64,000 nucleotides of DNA, from NCBI RefSeq assembly GCF_900104355.1, contig NZ_FNIY01000001.1:1149975-1213974 (forward strand). The letters run 5' to 3'. The notes under the pieces are model-generated. The model was not told the origin of the DNA. It saw only the letters and a list, made by a program, of their open reading frames with translations, and searched no databases. The position numbers and the translations under genes are program-made. This document shows, one piece after another, positions 8,301 through 18,006 of this stretch; the first letter of the stretch is position 1; every line of letters begins with the position of its first letter. This DNA is from Phyllobacterium sp. OV277 (lineage in GTDB: Bacteria > Pseudomonadota > Alphaproteobacteria > Rhizobiales > Rhizobiaceae).

Positions 8301-9350
8301 ATGACGATGTCTGGTGAGGTTGGTGTGGCAATCAAGAAGCCCGGCGACCATCCGCGCATCGAAACGTCAAAAATTGGCGTTCTTCTTGTCAATCTGGGTA
8401 CGCCAGATGGCACCGATGTCACCTCCATGCGCCGTTACCTCAGGGAATTCCTGTCAGACAAACGCGTCATCGAATGGCCGCGCGCCATCTGGCTGCCAGT
8501 GCTCTACGGCATTGTTCTGAACACCCGCCCGAAAAAATCCGGTGCCCTTTACGACAAGATCTGGAACCGCGAGCGCAATGAATCGCCGCTGCGTACCTAT
8601 ACCCGCGCGCAGAGCGAAAAGCTGGCGGCGGCCCTGTCATCGCAGCCTGGTGTGATCGTCGACTGGGGTATGCGCTATGGACAACCCTCGATTGAGGAGG
8701 CTCTGCTGCGTCTCGATAGCCAAGGTTGCAAGCGCATCGTCATGTTCCCGCTCTATCCGCAATATTCGGCAACGACGACGGCAACCGTGAACGACAAATT
8801 CTTCGAAGCGCTGATCAAGATGCGCTTCATGCCGGCGACACGCACCGTGCCATCCTATCAGGATGAGGCTGTTTATATCGATGCCCTCGCGGTTTCCATC
8901 GAGAAGCATTTCGCCACGCTCGATTTCGAGCCGGAAGTGGTCATTGCCTCCTATCACGGTATCCCGCAAAGCTATTTCAAACGCGGCGACCCCTATCCCT
9001 GCCATTGCTGGAAGACGACGCGGCTGTTGCGCGAGCGGCTTGGTTGGGACGAGAAGAAGCTGATCACCTGTTTCCAGTCCCGCTTCGGTCCCGAAGAATG
9101 GATGCAGCCCTATACGGACAAGACAGTTGAAAAACTTGGCCGGGAAGGCGTGAAATCCATCGCCGTTTTCAATCCCGGCTTTGTGGCCGATTGTCTGGAA
9201 ACGCTGGAGGAAATTGCCGTTGAGGCCGGGAAAACCTTCCGTGACAGTGGCGGCGTCAACTTCACCCATATCCCCTGCCTCAATGATTCCGACGAGGGCA
9301 TGAAGGTGATTGAAGCGCTGGTCCGGCGCGAATTGCAGGGCTGGATCTGA
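8301..9350 (+). CDS. hemH: Ferrochelatase
   Basis: 349-residue ferrochelatase, which inserts Fe2+ into protoporphyrin IX in the last step of haem synthesis. Features: N-terminal GVLLVNLGTPDG, the central catalytic-His region ASYHGIPQSYFKRGDPYPCHC, and the late FNPGFVADCLETLEEI segment holding the conserved Glu. ATG 8301 is chosen because AGGAG at 8287-8291 has proper spacing; an in-frame TTG at 8292 would leave no room. The Cys residues in PYPCHCW and ADCLETL fit the pattern of proteobacterial enzymes with Cys clusters, but iron-sulfur binding is not established. It is monocistronic by appearance. Confidence 0.96.
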   Translation: MTMSGEVGVAIKKPGDHPRIETSKIGVLLVNLGTPDGTDVTSMRRYLREFLSDKRVIEWPRAIWLPVLYGIVLNTRPKKSGALYDKIWNRERNESPLRTYTRAQSEKLAAALSSQPGVIVDWGMRYGQPSIEEALLRLDSQGCKRIVMFPLYPQYSATTTATVNDKFFEALIKMRFMPATRTVPSYQDEAVYIDALAVSIEKHFATLDFEPEVVIASYHGIPQSYFKRGDPYPCHCWKTTRLLRERLGWDEKKLITCFQSRFGPEEWMQPYTDKTVEKLGREGVKSIAVFNPGFVADCLETLEEIAVEAGKTFRDSGGVNFTHIPCLNDSDEGMKVIEALVRRELQGWI

Positions 9351-9483
9351 ACGGGCGGAACCCCTGTATAATTGATGCTCAAGCCTTTCTGAGATCATGA
9401 CTTTAGTCTATCTTGGCATTACCCCTGCAAAGGGCAATGATACGAGATGACATTGGTCCTGATGTCACGCAAGGGAGAGTATA

Positions 9484-10497
9484 ATGCCGTTCAACGGTTT
9501 TGATTTTACCATTCCGGTACTGGTTGTTCTGGTGCTGGTTGTACTTTTCGCAGGTGTTAAAACCGTACCGCAAGGTTACAACTATACCATCGAGCGTTTT
9601 GGTAAGTATACCCGCACCCTTGCGCCCGGCCTCAGCCTTATCGTCCCGTTCTTTGATCGCATCGGCGCCAAGCTGAACATGATGGAACAGGTGCTCGACG
9701 TTCAGACACAGGAAGTCATCACCAAGGACAATGCCAACATCGCTGTCGACGGTATCGCCTTCTATCAGATTCTCAATGCACCACAGGCCGCCTATCAGGT
9801 CAGCGGATTGCAGAACGCCATTTTGAACCTCACCATGACCAATATCCGTACGGTCATGGGCTCGATGGACCTCGATGAACTCCTGTCCAACCGCGATGCA
9901 ATCAATGACCGTCTCCTGCGTGTGGTTGACGAGGCCGCACATTCCTGGGGCATCAAGATGACCCGCGTTATGATCAAGGACATCAATCCACCCAAGGATC
10001 TGCTCGACTCCATGGCGCGCCAGATGAAGGCGGAGCGTGAGAAGCGTGCATTGGTTCTGGAAGCAGAAGGCAACCGCAACGCGCAAATCCTGCGCGCCGA
10101 GGGGCTGAAGCAGGCGCAAATTCTTGAAGCCGAGGGCAAGCGTGAAGCCGCCTATCGCGAGGCCGAAGGCCGTGAACGTCTGGCGCTGGCTGAAGCCAAA
10201 GCAACCGAGCTTGTTTCGGCGGCGATCAGCAATGGTAACGTGCAGGCAATCAACTACTTTGTTGCCCAGAAATACACCGAGGCTTTCGGCAAATTCGCAA
10301 CCAGCAACAACCAGAAACTCATTCTGATGCCGATGGAAGCATCGTCACTGGTCGGTACCCTCGGCGGCATCGGCGCTATTGCCCGGGAGGTCTTTGGCGA
10401 TACGGCTCAGACGACGGAGCGGGCAGCAAGCCCGGCACAGCCGGCGCGAGGACGCACCGTTCCGGGCACCACAGGTGGTTCCGGCCAGTCGTCGTAA
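9484..10497 (+). CDS. qmcA: SPFH/band-7 membrane protein (QmcA/paraslipin type)
   Basis: 337 residues. One N-terminal membrane helix (about 8-26) is followed by an SPFH/band-7 domain ([20 protein letters not shown]), an Ala/Glu/Arg-rich coiled coil at about 175-240 with repeated AEG units, and a Gly/Ser-rich tail. Members form large ring or cage assemblies in the inner membrane and often pair with NfeD proteins. Here the NfeD gene starts 24 nt downstream, which supports a two-gene operon. GGGAG precedes ATG 9484. The specific cellular role is unknown. Confidence 0.92.
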   Translation: MPFNGFDFTIPVLVVLVLVVLFAGVKTVPQGYNYTIERFGKYTRTLAPGLSLIVPFFDRIGAKLNMMEQVLDVQTQEVITKDNANIAVDGIAFYQILNAPQAAYQVSGLQNAILNLTMTNIRTVMGSMDLDELLSNRDAINDRLLRVVDEAAHSWGIKMTRVMIKDINPPKDLLDSMARQMKAEREKRALVLEAEGNRNAQILRAEGLKQAQILEAEGKREAAYREAEGRERLALAEAKATELVSAAISNGNVQAINYFVAQKYTEAFGKFATSNNQKLILMPMEASSLVGTLGGIGAIAREVFGDTAQTTERAASPAQPARGRTVPGTTGGSGQSS

Positions 10498-10521
10498 CCA
10501 ACCAGCGGAGGAGTTGCACTG

Positions 10522-10983
10522 ATGTTGGAACATCTCTTCTACGAACTTGGTCCCTGGAACTGGGTAGTGCTCGGCTTTGCCCTGCTTATTTTTGAAGTGG
10601 CAGCGCCCGGCATCTTCCTTCTATGGTTCGGTATCGCCGCCATTATCGTCGGCTTCCTGACAATCCTCGTGCTTGGACCGCTATTCGCCATTGGCTGGCA
10701 GATCCAGATCATCCTGTTTCTGGTTTTGTCGGTGATTTCGGTGTTCATCGGGCGGCGGTTCATGGGCGCAACCGATGTGCCCACGGATGAACCGCTGCTC
10801 AACCGGCGCAATGACCAGCTGATTGGCCAGATCGTCGTGCTCGAAGAGGCAACGGTCAACGGGCGTGGACGCGCACGGATTGGCGACAGCCTCTGGCGTG
10901 TCAAAGGCCCCGATTTAGCTGCTGGCAGCCAAGTGAGAATTACCGGAACCGATCAGGGAACGCTGACGGTGGAAGCGGCTTGA
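10522..10983 (+). CDS. NfeD family membrane protein
   Basis: 153 residues, short NfeD type: three hydrophobic N-terminal segments (about 10-80) followed by a small C-terminal OB-fold-like domain (NDQLIGQIVVLEEA to LTVEAA). These proteins act with SPFH partners, here encoded just upstream. The GGAGGAG sequence with correct spacing fixes the start. It lacks the serine-protease domain of long NfeD proteins. Confidence 0.9.
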   Translation: MLEHLFYELGPWNWVVLGFALLIFEVAAPGIFLLWFGIAAIIVGFLTILVLGPLFAIGWQIQIILFLVLSVISVFIGRRFMGATDVPTDEPLLNRRNDQLIGQIVVLEEATVNGRGRARIGDSLWRVKGPDLAAGSQVRITGTDQGTLTVEAA

Positions 10984-10999
10984 GTTGATTGCGCGATGG

Positions 11000-11145
11000 T
11001 GGTTCGTGGTTCGACAAGCTCACCATGAGGGAAAGTGTGGATGCAATGCTATTCACAAAGATTGCAGAATAAAGCTCCCCTCATTCTGAGCCTGTCAAAG
11101 GGCCTCATGGTGAGCTTGTCGAACCACGAACCCACGAACCACGCG
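11000..11145. repeat. Mosaic intergenic repeat, family A
   Basis: Inverted ends TGGTTCGACAAGCTCACCAT (from about 11007) and ATGGTGAGCTTGTCGAACCA (about 11107-11126). The interior carries GGATGCAATG...AAGATTGCAGAA and an extra half-end CTCATTCTGAGCCTGTC, so it is a rearranged version of the copies at 4.4, 25.9 and 34.2 kb. It lies between convergent nfeD-like and kdsD genes, where it could serve as a transcription barrier. Confidence 0.85.
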
Positions 11146-11163
11146 CAATAACCCCTGCAGCCC

Positions 11164-12261
11164 TCAGGCAGCACCGATCCGCAGCAGATCGTGGAAATGC
11201 ACGATACCGACGGGGAAATTATCCTCGGTAACGATCAACGCGCCGATGTTATACTCGTTGAGCAAAGCCAACGCCGCACTTGCGAGCATGCTTGTCGGCA
11301 CGGTTTTCGGATTGCGCGTCATCACTTCCTCAACCTTCATGCCCACCAGATTGCGGTGAAGGTTGCGCGACAGATCGCCATCGGTGATGATTCCGGCCAG
11401 CGAGCCATCATCATTTTGCACGGCAATACAGCCAAAGCGCTTGTCCGACAGCACCTTCATCGCATCGGGAATGGAGGTTCCCAGCGGAACCAGCGGAATC
11501 TGGTCACCGCGATGCATGATCTCGCGCACATGGGTCAGGCTCGCGCCCAGCGATCCGCCCGGATGGAATGTCTTGAAGTCAATAGCCGTGAAACCCCGCG
11601 CCTCAAGCAGAGCGATGGCTATCGCATCCCCTACGGCCAGTTGCACCAGCGGCGATGTGGTCGGCGCAAGCCCATGCGGGCATGCTTCGGTAATTTTTGG
11701 CAGCAACAGCACCACGTCTGCGGCCGTTGCCAGTGCCGAGTTTTCACCCGCCGTCAAGGCGATCAGCGGAATACGGAACCGTCTGGAATAGCTGACGATA
11801 CCTTTGAGTTCTGCCGTATCACCCGACCAGGAGATGGCGAGAATGGCATCGTCACTACCAATCATGCCGAGATCGCCATGATTGGCTTCGGCTGGATGCA
11901 CGAAAAAAGCGGGCGTGCCCGTCGAGGCAAAGGTCGCCGCAATCTTGGCACCGATATGGCCGCTCTTGCCGACGCCCGTTACGATAATTCTGCCGCGCAC
12001 CGCTGCAATGCTCTCAACAGCCCGAGCGAAAGCATCAGCCAGATTTCCATCCAGCGCTTCGCGCAATGCGCTCAGCCCGTCTCTCTCGGTTGAAATTGTC
12101 CGCTTTGCTGAATCGATCGCTGCGGATTTGTCGAGTTTGGTGTCGTTTATTGCCTGCATGGCCAGAACCGTTAGCGCTTTGCTGGCGCGCTGTCCATTTT
12201 TTGTTGTGAGCAGGTCCTGAAACGCCGTCACCCTCCGGCCCGGAAACCAGTCATTAACCAT
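11164..12261 (-). CDS. kdsD: KpsF/GutQ family arabinose-5-phosphate isomerase
   Basis: 365 residues from ATG 12261. A SIS domain (IIVTGVGKSGHIGAKIAATF; HPAEANHGDLGMI) is followed by two CBS domains. The enzyme converts ribulose-5-phosphate to arabinose-5-phosphate, the precursor of Kdo in lipopolysaccharide. The start is ambiguous. ATG 12261 has an excellent GGAGGG about 10 nt upstream but adds 34 residues with no family counterpart that I recall. ATG 12159 would give the usual length of about 331 residues but has a poor ribosome site. It is divergent from an outer-membrane barrel gene 48 bp away, which suggests a shared promoter region. Confidence 0.92.
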   Translation of the reverse strand: MVNDWFPGRRVTAFQDLLTTKNGQRASKALTVLAMQAINDTKLDKSAAIDSAKRTISTERDGLSALREALDGNLADAFARAVESIAAVRGRIIVTGVGKSGHIGAKIAATFASTGTPAFFVHPAEANHGDLGMIGSDDAILAISWSGDTAELKGIVSYSRRFRIPLIALTAGENSALATAADVVLLLPKITEACPHGLAPTTSPLVQLAVGDAIAIALLEARGFTAIDFKTFHPGGSLGASLTHVREIMHRGDQIPLVPLGTSIPDAMKVLSDKRFGCIAVQNDDGSLAGIITDGDLSRNLHRNLVGMKVEEVMTRNPKTVPTSMLASAALALLNEYNIGALIVTEDNFPVGIVHFHDLLRIGAA

Positions 12262-12309
12262 GACAGTTTACCCTCCGGAAAGGTTCGAACTCATTGGCAA
12301 TGCTCATTC

Positions 12310-14076
12310 ATGCATCATCGGCAACCACGCATCGAAGCACCGCCCTGCAGCGGCAGCTTCAAGTCTGTGATCAACTTCTGTCTGTGGACAGGGTTGATGA
12401 GCAGCGTTGCGTTTGCCTTAAGCGGAACAGCTTTTGCCCAGCAGGCGACGCCTTTGCGCGGGCCTGTGGATGAAAATGTCCTGCAAACTCAACAGAATAC
12501 GCCGCCCCGCCCCGCCACTCGCCCGGCAGCAAATTCATCCACGCCGACGCCTGCCCCCGGCAACAATGATGGCATTCCGTCCACGCCCTATCAGCCTGTC
12601 AGCCCCGGTGCCTTGCCCGATGATGATGCGGGCAATCTTGGTCTGAACGGCGTACCGGTGAATGACGGCTCGCCGCCATCGGGACCTGTGGATAACAGCG
12701 GCGGTCTCAACCCTCCGCCCACCACGGTGCCCGCCGAGATCCCGATTCCCGCCGACCGCGCGACAGCGGCAACCCAGCGAACGCGACCGGGTCAGCGACC
12801 ATTGCGGCCCGGCCAGACACCCGATGCGCTGACAACAGGTGCGCTGGAAGACGAGACAACTGGCAACCCCAAGGCGCAACGCGCCGACAAGGATAATTTG
12901 CCTGAAGCCGCAATCGAGCGCCGCTTCGTCAAGCCGGACCCTGAACCCTTTGCGCCGCTTGGCATCAGGGCGGGCACTGTCACGCTGCGTCCATCCATCT
13001 CGCAGGGTATTCGCGCCACGACGAATGCTGACGATAGTTCCGATGGCAAAAGCGCTGTTCTGTCGGAAACCCGGCTGCGCATGCGCGCCACCACCGATTG
13101 GTCGCGCCATTCTGCCTTTCTTGATTTTGACGGCACCTACGACAAGACGATTTCCGGCGAAGATTATTCGGCGCCGAATATTGGGCTGCGCGGCGGCTTC
13201 AAGCTTGATCTTGGCGAACGGACCACCGTAACAGGCGAAGGCGGCTACCGCTACCGGCAGGAAGATGCCAGCGCACCAACAGCCGTTGTCGGCGCATCGA
13301 ACCGGCCCGCCGTGCAGGAACTCGATGCCACATTGGGCGTGCGGCATGAATTTGGCCGGTTCTTCGGCGAGGTAAAGGGCAAAGTCGACCATACCACCTA
13401 TGGAAAGGCGGAATTTCCTGACGGAACCACGATCAGCCAGAAGGACCGCGACAACACCTTTGCCAGCATCGCCCTGCGTGGTGGCTTTGAAATGTCACCG
13501 GCTATCAAGCCGTTCGCCGAAGTTGAAATCGGCAAGCTGATGTATGATCAGACCGAAGACTCCAACGGGTACCGCCGCTCCGGTTTGCGCACCGCCCTGC
13601 GCGGCGGCATCGAGGCGGATTTTGGCGAAAAACTTTCCGGCGAATTGGCCCTTGGCTATCTGCGGCAGGGTATTGATGACAACAGGCTATCGGATGTGGA
13701 TGGTGTCAGCGTTGACGGGGCAATCAAATGGTCGCCGCAGCGCGGGACAGATGTTAATCTTGGCCTGCTGACTCGCGTCGAGGGCGCGACAGCCCCCAAT
13801 GATAGCGGCTCGATCTTTTATGAGGGAAGGCTCGGCATCAAACGCCAGATCCGCTCCAACCTGAGCGTCAATGCGGAACTCACCGCATCCCTGCGCGACA
13901 ACAAGGATGGCAGTGGTCTCGACAAAGGCTTTGGGGCGGAGGTCGGTGCAACCTACTGGTTCAACCGTTTCCTCGGGCTTGATGTGAGCGCCCGCCACCG
14001 CATAACGCGCAGTGAGGTCGATACCCGCCAGACCACGGAAAGCAGTGTTTATATGGGGCTGACGCTGCAGCGGTGA
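12310..14076 (+). CDS. Outer-membrane beta-barrel protein with proline-rich N-terminal linker
   Basis: 588 residues. The signal peptide is somewhat late (hydrophobic core about 21-38, cleavage near TAFAQQ). It is followed by a long Pro/Thr/Gly-rich disordered region to about residue 190. From about residue 215 to the end are alternating amphipathic strands ending in an aromatic/hydrophobic strand (SSVYMGLTLQR), typical of an integral outer-membrane barrel (BBP2-like). Transport or adhesion roles cannot be assigned. It is divergent from kdsD, a lipopolysaccharide gene. The Pro-rich segment could span the periplasm. The start could lie further in. Confidence 0.78.
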   Translation: MHHRQPRIEAPPCSGSFKSVINFCLWTGLMSSVAFALSGTAFAQQATPLRGPVDENVLQTQQNTPPRPATRPAANSSTPTPAPGNNDGIPSTPYQPVSPGALPDDDAGNLGLNGVPVNDGSPPSGPVDNSGGLNPPPTTVPAEIPIPADRATAATQRTRPGQRPLRPGQTPDALTTGALEDETTGNPKAQRADKDNLPEAAIERRFVKPDPEPFAPLGIRAGTVTLRPSISQGIRATTNADDSSDGKSAVLSETRLRMRATTDWSRHSAFLDFDGTYDKTISGEDYSAPNIGLRGGFKLDLGERTTVTGEGGYRYRQEDASAPTAVVGASNRPAVQELDATLGVRHEFGRFFGEVKGKVDHTTYGKAEFPDGTTISQKDRDNTFASIALRGGFEMSPAIKPFAEVEIGKLMYDQTEDSNGYRRSGLRTALRGGIEADFGEKLSGELALGYLRQGIDDNRLSDVDGVSVDGAIKWSPQRGTDVNLGLLTRVEGATAPNDSGSIFYEGRLGIKRQIRSNLSVNAELTASLRDNKDGSGLDKGFGAEVGATYWFNRFLGLDVSARHRITRSEVDTRQTTESSVYMGLTLQR

Positions 14077-14133
14077 GGTTGGCCTGTCGGCGCAGAAGGC
14101 ACCACCGGCGCGGCAGCGGTGGGGATGAGACAT

Positions 14134-14296
14134 TCACCCCCCTCTGTCCTGTCGGACATCTCCCCCACAAGGGGGGAGATCAGCTTGTATATTCGTTTCA
14201 ACCAACCTTCAGCGTTGCAGTTTACGCGAAAGCCTTCATGTCGATGTGATCTCCCCCCTTGTGGGGGAGATGTCCGACAGGACAGAGGGGGGTGAA
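14134..14296. repeat. Inverted intergenic repeat, family B (standard copy)
   Basis: The left arm (CACCCCCCTCTGTCCTGTCG, then ACAAGGGGGGAGATCA) and right arm (GATCTCCCCCCTTGTGGGGG through GACAGAGGGGGGTG) are near-perfect inverted copies of about 50 bp around a spacer of about 60 bp. The spacer shares CTTCATGTC.ATGTGATCTCC with the copy at 4608-4806. It sits between convergent genes, the barrel protein and galU. Confidence 0.88.
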
Positions 14297-14332
14297 ATAC
14301 GAGAGGAAATCAAATGCCCCTCTTGCAATCTC

Positions 14333-15235
14333 TCAATCCTTGCGCGGTTGAATTGTCTTCAGCATGTTGCCGATATTGTCGATAACGCCATTACGAATGT
14401 CATTGCGCCACAGCGCAAACGCCACGTTGGCCTCGACAAAACCTTCCTTGGAGCCCGTATCATAGGTGCGCCCACGGAAGTGATACCCGAAGAAATCCTG
14501 CTGCTTGGCCAGTTTCAACATCCCGTCGGTCAGCTGAATTTCATTGCCCGCACCGCGTTCCTGATGTTCCAGAATATCAAAAATCTCCGGCTGCAGGATA
14601 TAGCGGCCATTGATATAGAGATTGGACGGTGCCGTGCCCTTGGCTGGCTTTTCGACCATCTCGGTCAGTTCAAAGCCATTGCCGACATCCTTGCCCTTGC
14701 CGACAATACCATATTTGTGGGCTTCCTCAGGATCGCATTCCTGCACGGCAACAATATTGCCGCCAGCCTGATTGTAGAGTTCCACCATATCGGCGAGGCA
14801 GCCCTTCTTCTCCGGCTGCATGATCATATCTGGCAGAAGCAGCGCGAAAGGCTCGTCGCCGACGATATCGCGGGCGCACCATACCGCATGGCCAAGTCCC
14901 ATCGGCACCTGCTGGCGGGTAAAGCTTGTTGTTCCCGGTCCCGGCTGAATACCCTGCAATTCATCGAGCAGTGCAGTCTTTCCCCGTTCGGCGAGCGTCG
15001 CGTAAAGTTCGTACTGCGCATCGAAGTAATCCTCGATAACCGCCTTGTTGCGGCCGGTTACGAAGATGAAATGTTCTATCCCGGCTTCGCGGGCTTCATC
15101 CACCACATACTGAATGACCGGCTTGTCAACGACCGTCAGCATTTCTTTAGGAATGGATTTGGTGGCCGGAAGAACGCGGGTACCAAAACCTGCGACTGGA
15201 AGAACGGCTTTGCGGATTTTTTTCGCTGTGGTCAC
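14333..15235 (-). CDS. galU: UTP--glucose-1-phosphate uridylyltransferase
   Basis: 300 residues. GalU makes UDP-glucose from UTP and glucose-1-phosphate for exopolysaccharide, lipopolysaccharide and glucan synthesis. The nucleotidyl-transferase signature is [19 protein letters not shown] at residues 15-33. Further family segments are [12 protein letters not shown] and LLPDMIM. Length matches the bacterial family. The 280-bp region upstream, shared with the divergent transglycosylase, should hold both promoters. No sign of truncation. Confidence 0.96.
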   Translation of the reverse strand: MTTAKKIRKAVLPVAGFGTRVLPATKSIPKEMLTVVDKPVIQYVVDEAREAGIEHFIFVTGRNKAVIEDYFDAQYELYATLAERGKTALLDELQGIQPGPGTTSFTRQQVPMGLGHAVWCARDIVGDEPFALLLPDMIMQPEKKGCLADMVELYNQAGGNIVAVQECDPEEAHKYGIVGKGKDVGNGFELTEMVEKPAKGTAPSNLYINGRYILQPEIFDILEHQERGAGNEIQLTDGMLKLAKQQDFFGYHFRGRTYDTGSKEGFVEANVAFALWRNDIRNGVIDNIGNMLKTIQPRKD

Positions 15236-15514
15236 AATATGCTCCCCATCTCTGCACTACATTCAATTAACATTGGTAATGGACATTTGAACCGCAAAGA
15301 ATGAAAATAGTTTGTGCGGCGCAATAAACATTTTTTTCGCTTGGTAATGTTCGCGCATGAATGGCCAAATATTAGGCACCAAGTCTGAAGAAAAGCCCAT
15401 TCACATGAACGAAATGGCGCCCGCCCGCCACGCATGGTAAACTAATTCCTAACTTTGATGTGCGTAATTTATCGTTTGACCGGAATAGGTGGCAACACAG
15501 TTCAAGGAGACAAC

Positions 15515-16741
15515 ATGTTTGAGAGTCCGTCGGCTTTCGCAAAGCGCATCATGATTTTGGCCGCAACCGCGAGCCTGGCTTTTGCAGTAACGGCGACGAA
15601 CGCCTCCGCCGATGCAAAATTCCAGGGCTGGATTGCAGGCTTCCGTACCACTGCCATGCAGAGCGGCATTTCCGCATCAACGTTCCAGCGCGCCTTTGCC
15701 GGTATCACGGAAATTGATCCTGAGGTCCTGCAGAAGGCTTCATACCAGCCGGAATTTGTTGCTCCTGTCTGGGATTATGTTGACAATCGCGTCAATGAAC
15801 ACTCCATCACCACCGGCCGCGACATGGCGCGCAAATACAGCCGCTGGCTTGGCTCCATTGAGAAAAATTACGGCGTTGACCGCAATGTTCTCTTGGCGAT
15901 CTGGTCCATGGAGACCAATTACGGCGAAGCCATGCAGCGCCCTGACATCATGCGCGATGCCGTGCGTTCGCTCGCGACCCTTGCCTATGCCGACCAGCGC
16001 CGGGCAAAATATGCACGCACGCAGCTGATTGCTGCCATGAAAATCCTGCAGACTGGCGATATTGACCGCAGCCACCTGACCGGTTCGTGGGCTGGGGCGC
16101 TTGGCCATACGCAGTTCATTCCCACCAGCTATCTGGCCTATGCCGTGGACATGGATGGCAATGGCAAACGTGATATCTGGACCTCCATTCCCGATGCGCT
16201 GGCGACAGCCGCCAATCTTCTGGCCAAGAACGGTTGGGAATCAGGCCGGACCTGGGGCTATGAAGTCACACTGCCAGCCGGACGCAAATTCCCTGCCGGT
16301 TCGCGCACGATGGCGGAATGGCAGAGCCTCGGTGTTGTCAGGGCCAATGGCAAACCCTTCCCGCGCGGCGGCGAAAAGGCCCAGCTCAAGGTTCTTGATG
16401 GCCGTGAAGGTCCTGCCTTCCTGATGACCAAGAATTTCTCGGTGCTCAAGAACTACAACAATGCCGATAAATACGCGCTTGCTGTTGGTCTTCTCGCCGA
16501 TCAGATCGGCGGCGCACCGGCCCTTCGTCAGGACTGGAATCGCCCCTTCACACCAATATCGATGAAGGAGCGCGAAGAATTGCAGACACATTTGCGCGCA
16601 CTGGGCTATTATGATGGCGAAGTGGACGGAAAAATTGGCTCCAGCTCGCGAAATGCCATTCAGGCATTCCAGAAGCGCATGGGCCTTGATCCGGATGGTC
16701 ATCCCAGCAAGGAAGTATTGACCGTTATCCGCAAGCGATAA
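15515..16741 (+). CDS. Lytic murein transglycosylase (MltB-type, GH103) with peptidoglycan-binding domain
   Basis: 408 residues. A signal peptide runs to about residue 32 (TNASADA). The SLT_2/GH103 catalytic domain follows, with the catalytic Glu at residue 133 (IWSMETNYG) and the GSWAGALGHTQFIPTSY signature. A C-terminal PG_binding_1 domain spans about 345-405 (HLRALGYYDGEVDGKIG). It cleaves the MurNAc-GlcNAc bond, releasing 1,6-anhydro-muropeptides in the periplasm. ATG 15515 has AAGGAG five bases upstream, so longer in-frame starts are unlikely. No lipobox is present, so it appears soluble rather than lipid-anchored. The next gene begins 14 nt downstream. Confidence 0.93.
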   Translation: MFESPSAFAKRIMILAATASLAFAVTATNASADAKFQGWIAGFRTTAMQSGISASTFQRAFAGITEIDPEVLQKASYQPEFVAPVWDYVDNRVNEHSITTGRDMARKYSRWLGSIEKNYGVDRNVLLAIWSMETNYGEAMQRPDIMRDAVRSLATLAYADQRRAKYARTQLIAAMKILQTGDIDRSHLTGSWAGALGHTQFIPTSYLAYAVDMDGNGKRDIWTSIPDALATAANLLAKNGWESGRTWGYEVTLPAGRKFPAGSRTMAEWQSLGVVRANGKPFPRGGEKAQLKVLDGREGPAFLMTKNFSVLKNYNNADKYALAVGLLADQIGGAPALRQDWNRPFTPISMKEREELQTHLRALGYYDGEVDGKIGSSSRNAIQAFQKRMGLDPDGHPSKEVLTVIRKR

Positions 16742-16755
16742 GGTTTGGAACTGTC

Positions 16756-17964
16756 ATGGACACAATGAAGCGACCGGCTCTGATTCGTTGCCTTGTTGTG
16801 TCCATATCCCTCGGTGCCGCTGGCGGACTTGTATTTACCGATATTGCCGCCGCACAGCAGCGCACCCTGCTCGACATGCTGTTTGGTCAGCGCCGCGAGG
16901 TCTATCGCGAAAACACCGACCGGATGATTTTCGACGAAAACAACCGTCCGACCCGTCCATCCAAGAATCGCACCACCAAGCGGGCCGAACGACCCAAGCC
17001 ACAGCCCGCAGCACCCGCGAGTGAAAACACGGCTCCAACGGCCGAACCCGTCATTCCGTCAAAACTGACTGACGCCAAAACCATTCTTGTTGTGGGTGAC
17101 TTCATGGCCAGTGGCCTTGCCGAGGGCCTCGACGCGGCATTCATGGATTCGCCCGGCGTGCGCGTGGTCGACAAGAGCGACGGCTCCTCGGGCTTTGTGC
17201 GCAGCGATCACCGCGATTGGCCTGCCACGGTTGGCAGCCTGATTGATGCGGAAAAGCCTGCCGTCGTTGTTGTGATGATCGGCGCCAATGACCGCCAGCA
17301 ATTCCTCAATGGACCAGCCTTGCAAAGCGAGGAATGGGCCAAGCAATATCAGGCACGGATCAAGGCATTTCTGGAAGCCGTCAAGAAGTCGGGCCACCCC
17401 ATTGTCTGGGTTGGGCAACCCTCATTCAAATTCAAGAACATGACGAATGACCTGCTCGCGTTCAACGAGCTTTATCGCAGCGCGACCGAAAAGGCCGAGG
17501 GCAAGTTCGTCGATGTCTGGGAAGGGTTTGTTGATCAGAGCGGCAGCTTTACGCTGTCGGGTTTTGACGTATCGGGCCAGACCGCGCGCCTGCGCAACAA
17601 TGATGGTGTTGGATTGACCACCGCAGGCAAGCGCAAGCTCGCCTTCTACGCGGAAAAGCCACTGCGGCAGATGCTTGGCAATGCGACATCACCCGCCATT
17701 GCTGCGATCAAACCCGGCTCGCCGGTGCAGGCCCTGCCTGAAACACCGCAGGCACCCGTGAAGATTGATCGCATTGCGCCGATTAGCCTTAGTGACCCGG
17801 AACTGGATGGCGGGACTGATCTCTTGGGCGCGGTCCCAAAAGGCACGGCAGCCGATAAATCCGCACAGGACAAATTGCTGATCGAGGGATCGGCACCGGA
17901 CGCCCAGCCTGGCCGTATCAATGATTATTCCTGGCCCAAAAAGCCAGACGCGGCGACGAAATAG
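16756..17964 (+). CDS. DUF459/SGNH-like periplasmic protein, probably non-catalytic
   Basis: 402 residues. N-terminal signal (LVVSISLGAAGGLVFTDIAAAQ), a basic/proline region to about 95, then an SGNH-hydrolase-like fold of the DUF459 family (ILVVGDFMASGLAEGL; VVMIGANDRQQF; WDGF-like WEGFVD). The nucleophile position of block I reads GDF rather than GDS, and the block V His is missing (DGVGLTTAGKRK). As I recall, rhizobial homologues share these changes, so the family may be a binding or scaffold protein rather than an esterase. It starts 14 nt after mltB-like, so they are probably one operon in cell-wall or glycan work. The Pro-rich tail is poorly conserved in type. Confidence 0.82.
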   Translation: MDTMKRPALIRCLVVSISLGAAGGLVFTDIAAAQQRTLLDMLFGQRREVYRENTDRMIFDENNRPTRPSKNRTTKRAERPKPQPAAPASENTAPTAEPVIPSKLTDAKTILVVGDFMASGLAEGLDAAFMDSPGVRVVDKSDGSSGFVRSDHRDWPATVGSLIDAEKPAVVVVMIGANDRQQFLNGPALQSEEWAKQYQARIKAFLEAVKKSGHPIVWVGQPSFKFKNMTNDLLAFNELYRSATEKAEGKFVDVWEGFVDQSGSFTLSGFDVSGQTARLRNNDGVGLTTAGKRKLAFYAEKPLRQMLGNATSPAIAAIKPGSPVQALPETPQAPVKIDRIAPISLSDPELDGGTDLLGAVPKGTAADKSAQDKLLIEGSAPDAQPGRINDYSWPKKPDAATK

Positions 17965-17972
17965 CAGCGGCT

Positions 17973-17998
17973 GACCCTTTCCTTTTGAGGAAAGGGTC
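17973..17998. terminator. Hairpin between convergent DUF459 and gltD genes
   Basis: Perfect 10-bp stem GACCCTTTCC / GGAAAGGGTC with a TTTTGA loop, located in the 42-bp gap between two convergent genes. It has no strong T tail on either side but is well placed as a bidirectional terminator. Confidence 0.65.
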
Positions 17999-18006
17999 TA
18001 GAGCAT

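Noticed and set aside
14246..15304. 352-residue open frame on the plus strand
   Set aside because: Antisense to galU and beginning inside a family B repeat.
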